Assembly: GCA_002104895.1 (NCBI GenBank)
Contig: MCFG01000130.1
Location: forward strand, 95,001-130,000
Source: Anaeromyces robustus
Lineage: Eukaryota > Neocallimastigomycota > Neocallimastigomycetes > Neocallimastigales > Neocallimastigaceae
Direction: 5' to 3'
Length of the DNA stretch: 35,000 bases
In this document: positions 33,474-35,000 of the stretch, piece by piece
Layout: each line of letters begins with the position of its first letter
How positions within the stretch are numbered: position 1 is the stretch's first letter
The notes under the pieces: model-generated
What the model saw: the letters and a program-made list of their open reading frames with translations, nothing else
Database searches by the model: none
What the model was told of the DNA's origin: nothing
Position numbers and translations under genes: made by a program

Positions 33474-34485
33474 AAAAGATATATAGCATGGACAATTAAA
33501 AACATTTTATAATAATAAATGTTAATAAATAAATCATTAAATAATATATATATTATTAATTATTTTACATTCATTTCAATCAAAATAAATAAACAACTTT
33601 AGCAATAATAAAAAAGAAAAAAATTATTTACACACATATTTCAAATAAACACTTTGATCAATAATAAACGAATAAAAATTATTATTTTGATTTTAAAAAT
33701 AGAAAAAAATAATATATTTAATATTTTATTTAATATTAAAATTATAATTTATATATATAAATAATTAATATTATATTAGATTTGTTTTTTTTTAGTTTGA
33801 TTTATATATAAAGCTGTTGTGTTTTTTTAATTATTATTATTTTATTATTAAAAATAATATAAAAATGTTTTTTTTTTTTTTTTTTTTTTTTTACTTATTC
33901 TTAATAATATTTTTTAGTTGTTTTTGTTAATTTTTTTTTTTTGTGTTTTTTTATTTCTATCTCTTTTTTTGTTTTTTCTATTTTTTTTTTTTGTTTTTTT
34001 TGTTTTTTTATATTTTTTTTTATATTTTTTATTTTGTTTTTTGCTTTTTTTTGCTTTTTTTTTTTTTTTATTTTTATATTTATTTGATAAAAAAAATAAT
34101 ATATATAATATATAACAATATATTACTATATAGGTATAAAAATGATATTTTTAATATTATTTGTTTTATATAATTAATAAATATAAAAAATTGTATTTTA
34201 TGTTAAGTTAACTACGCGTTTTTTCTACGCTATTATAATTACTATTATATTTCATATTTAATATAATAACATTATCAAGCATAATACTCTATTTTCATTT
34301 TTATTATTATTTTCAGTTTTATGAAAATAATTGATAGTTAATCATATAATATATTATTGAGCCAGCAAATGCAATTTTTATATTCTCTTAAAATTTACAG
34401 CAGCTGTTTAATTTTTAATACATTATATCAAGATTATCCATAGAAATATATAATATTTAAAAATTATATACAAAGTTTACTGAAA

Positions 34486-34540
34486 AATTACTAGTATGAC
34501 TTGATGAATTAACCGGCTTAATCAATAATAACTAGTAATT
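34486..34540. repeat. Nested inverted repeat of 55 bp
   Basis: The outer arms AATTACTAGT (34486-34495) and ACTAGTAATT (34531-34540) are perfect. Inside them TTGAT (34501-34505) pairs with ATCAA (34521-34525) around a TAACCGGCTTA core. The two-layer symmetry is rare in the flanking A/T sequence and could be a small foldback element or a protein-binding site. Confidence 0.6.
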
Positions 34541-34778
34541 AAAATATTAAAATATAACTTTCAAATATTTAACATTTTCCATTTTTCTGGATAATATTAT
34601 TAATAATAATAAAAAAAAAAAAAGAAGGAACAATAATTCTTTCTTTTTTTTTCTTTTTATTAGTTGTTTTTGTTTGTTTTGTTTTTAACAACAGCTATAG
34701 CTGTCTATTTTTTTAATTTGTTTTAAAAAAAAGTACTTAAATTAAGATATTTTAAATTCATTGATAAATAATGAATAA

Positions 34779-35000
34779 TTATGAAAGAAATGGTGTTCCT
34801 ATTGATATATTTGAATAATATGAATTTTCTAATTCATTATCAATAACACTATCATTCTTAAAATTCATAAATGATTCCATATTATAATTATTTACATATT
34901 TTTTGTGATATAATGACATACTATTAAGTACATCAGGATTAATAAAACCAAGATTATTTAATAACTCTATATATTCATCGTTTTTACAATTATTCATTAA
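34779..35000 (-). CDS. C-terminal fragment of an unidentified protein
   Basis: Minus-strand open frame entering from the right edge and ending with a stop at 34779. A Met is at 34997, but the codon before it is also open (Leu), so the gene probably continues beyond the window. The visible 73 or so residues are polar with normal composition (NDEYIELLNNLGFINPDVLN, then MSLYHKKYVNNYNMESFMNF), with no hydrophobic helix and a Ser/Tyr/Asn-rich end. No family recognised. If 34997 is the true start it would be a 72-residue protein of its own. Confidence 0.45.
   Translation of the reverse strand, partial: LMNNCKNDEYIELLNNLGFINPDVLNSMSLYHKKYVNNYNMESFMNFKNDSVIDNELENSYYSNISIGTPFLS

Larger units (their letters stand above)
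32085..34778. other. Repeat-rich spacer after ankyrin gene 2
   Basis: 2.7 kb without a convincing gene. It contains mirrored AAAAT/ATTTT tracts (32100-32310), a 134 bp tandem duplication, facing AAAT/TTTA arms at about 32735-32790, a poly-T run at 33373-33400, a more complex island at 33401-33500, a T/G-rich tract (33868-34082) and a nested inverted repeat at 34486-34540. Open frames at 33918-34173 are T/G-run artefacts rich in Phe. Confidence 0.75.

Noticed and set aside
33918-34173. Overlapping open frames of mostly Phe and Leu
   Set aside because: They come from T runs interrupted by single G or C; two frames are open at once and neither has normal composition.
1-35000. CRISPR array, tRNA, rRNA or bacterial promoter/operon signals
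   Set aside because: None seen. Repeats are microsatellites or single tandem duplications without regular spacers, and the genes have spliceosomal introns.
1-35000. Dictyostelium as the source
   Set aside because: Poly-Asn, AT richness and class C receptors fit, but the SBP family 1 type domain, very long empty spacers and 5' intron cluster fit gut fungi better; not excluded without a database search.

Overview
The window looks like nuclear DNA of an anaerobic gut fungus (Neocallimastigomycota-like). The spacers are almost pure A/T and run for kilobases, full of homopolymers and AAAT/ATT microsatellites. Introns are short, with GTAAGT/GTATGT/GTAAAT donors. It carries bacterial-type solute-binding domains fused to class C seven-helix receptors, a combination I recall from this phylum, and ankyrin-repeat paralogues. 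A Dictyostelium-like amoeba is the main alternative (AT-rich, poly-Asn, class C receptors), but the TWDEL-type binding domain and the long empty spacers favour the gut fungus. No prokaryotic feature, tRNA, rRNA, CRISPR array or transposase was seen.

Layout. (1) 1-8979, minus strand: three head-to-tail receptor genes, the leftmost cut by the window edge. Each exon boundary can be placed, and the architecture (signal peptide exon, three SBP exons, one large exon with the rest of the SBP and seven helices) is the same in all copies. (2) 8980-12203: no convincing gene, but a degenerate 30-34 bp tandem repeat and a possible coding fossil. (3) 12204-13823, minus: intronless ABC half transporter with a degenerate ATPase site. 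(4) 13824-18291: 4.5 kb of gene-free A/T DNA. (5) 18292-20544, plus: ankyrin-repeat protein. (6) 22784-26571, plus: five-exon trifunctional C1-tetrahydrofolate synthase with all introns in the first seventh of the coding region. (7) 29553-32084, plus: second ankyrin protein, paralogue of the first, with an S/T-P-rich insert. (8) 32085-34778: tandem duplications, inverted repeats and a G/C-enriched island. (9) 34779-35000, minus: C-terminal piece of an unidentified protein.

The genes do not form one pathway. The folate enzyme is housekeeping one-carbon metabolism. The receptors suggest sensing of an extracellular solute, and the ankyrin proteins are probably cytoplasmic scaffolds. The folate enzyme and the ABC protein use G/C-richer, restricted codons (GGT, GCT, AAG, CCA) that suggest high expression, whereas receptors and ankyrin genes use near-extreme A/T codons. 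The most unusual items are the receptor array with a shared tail motif, the ABC protein lacking its signature and switch histidine, and a Gly-to-Lys change in a conserved loop of the folate enzyme.
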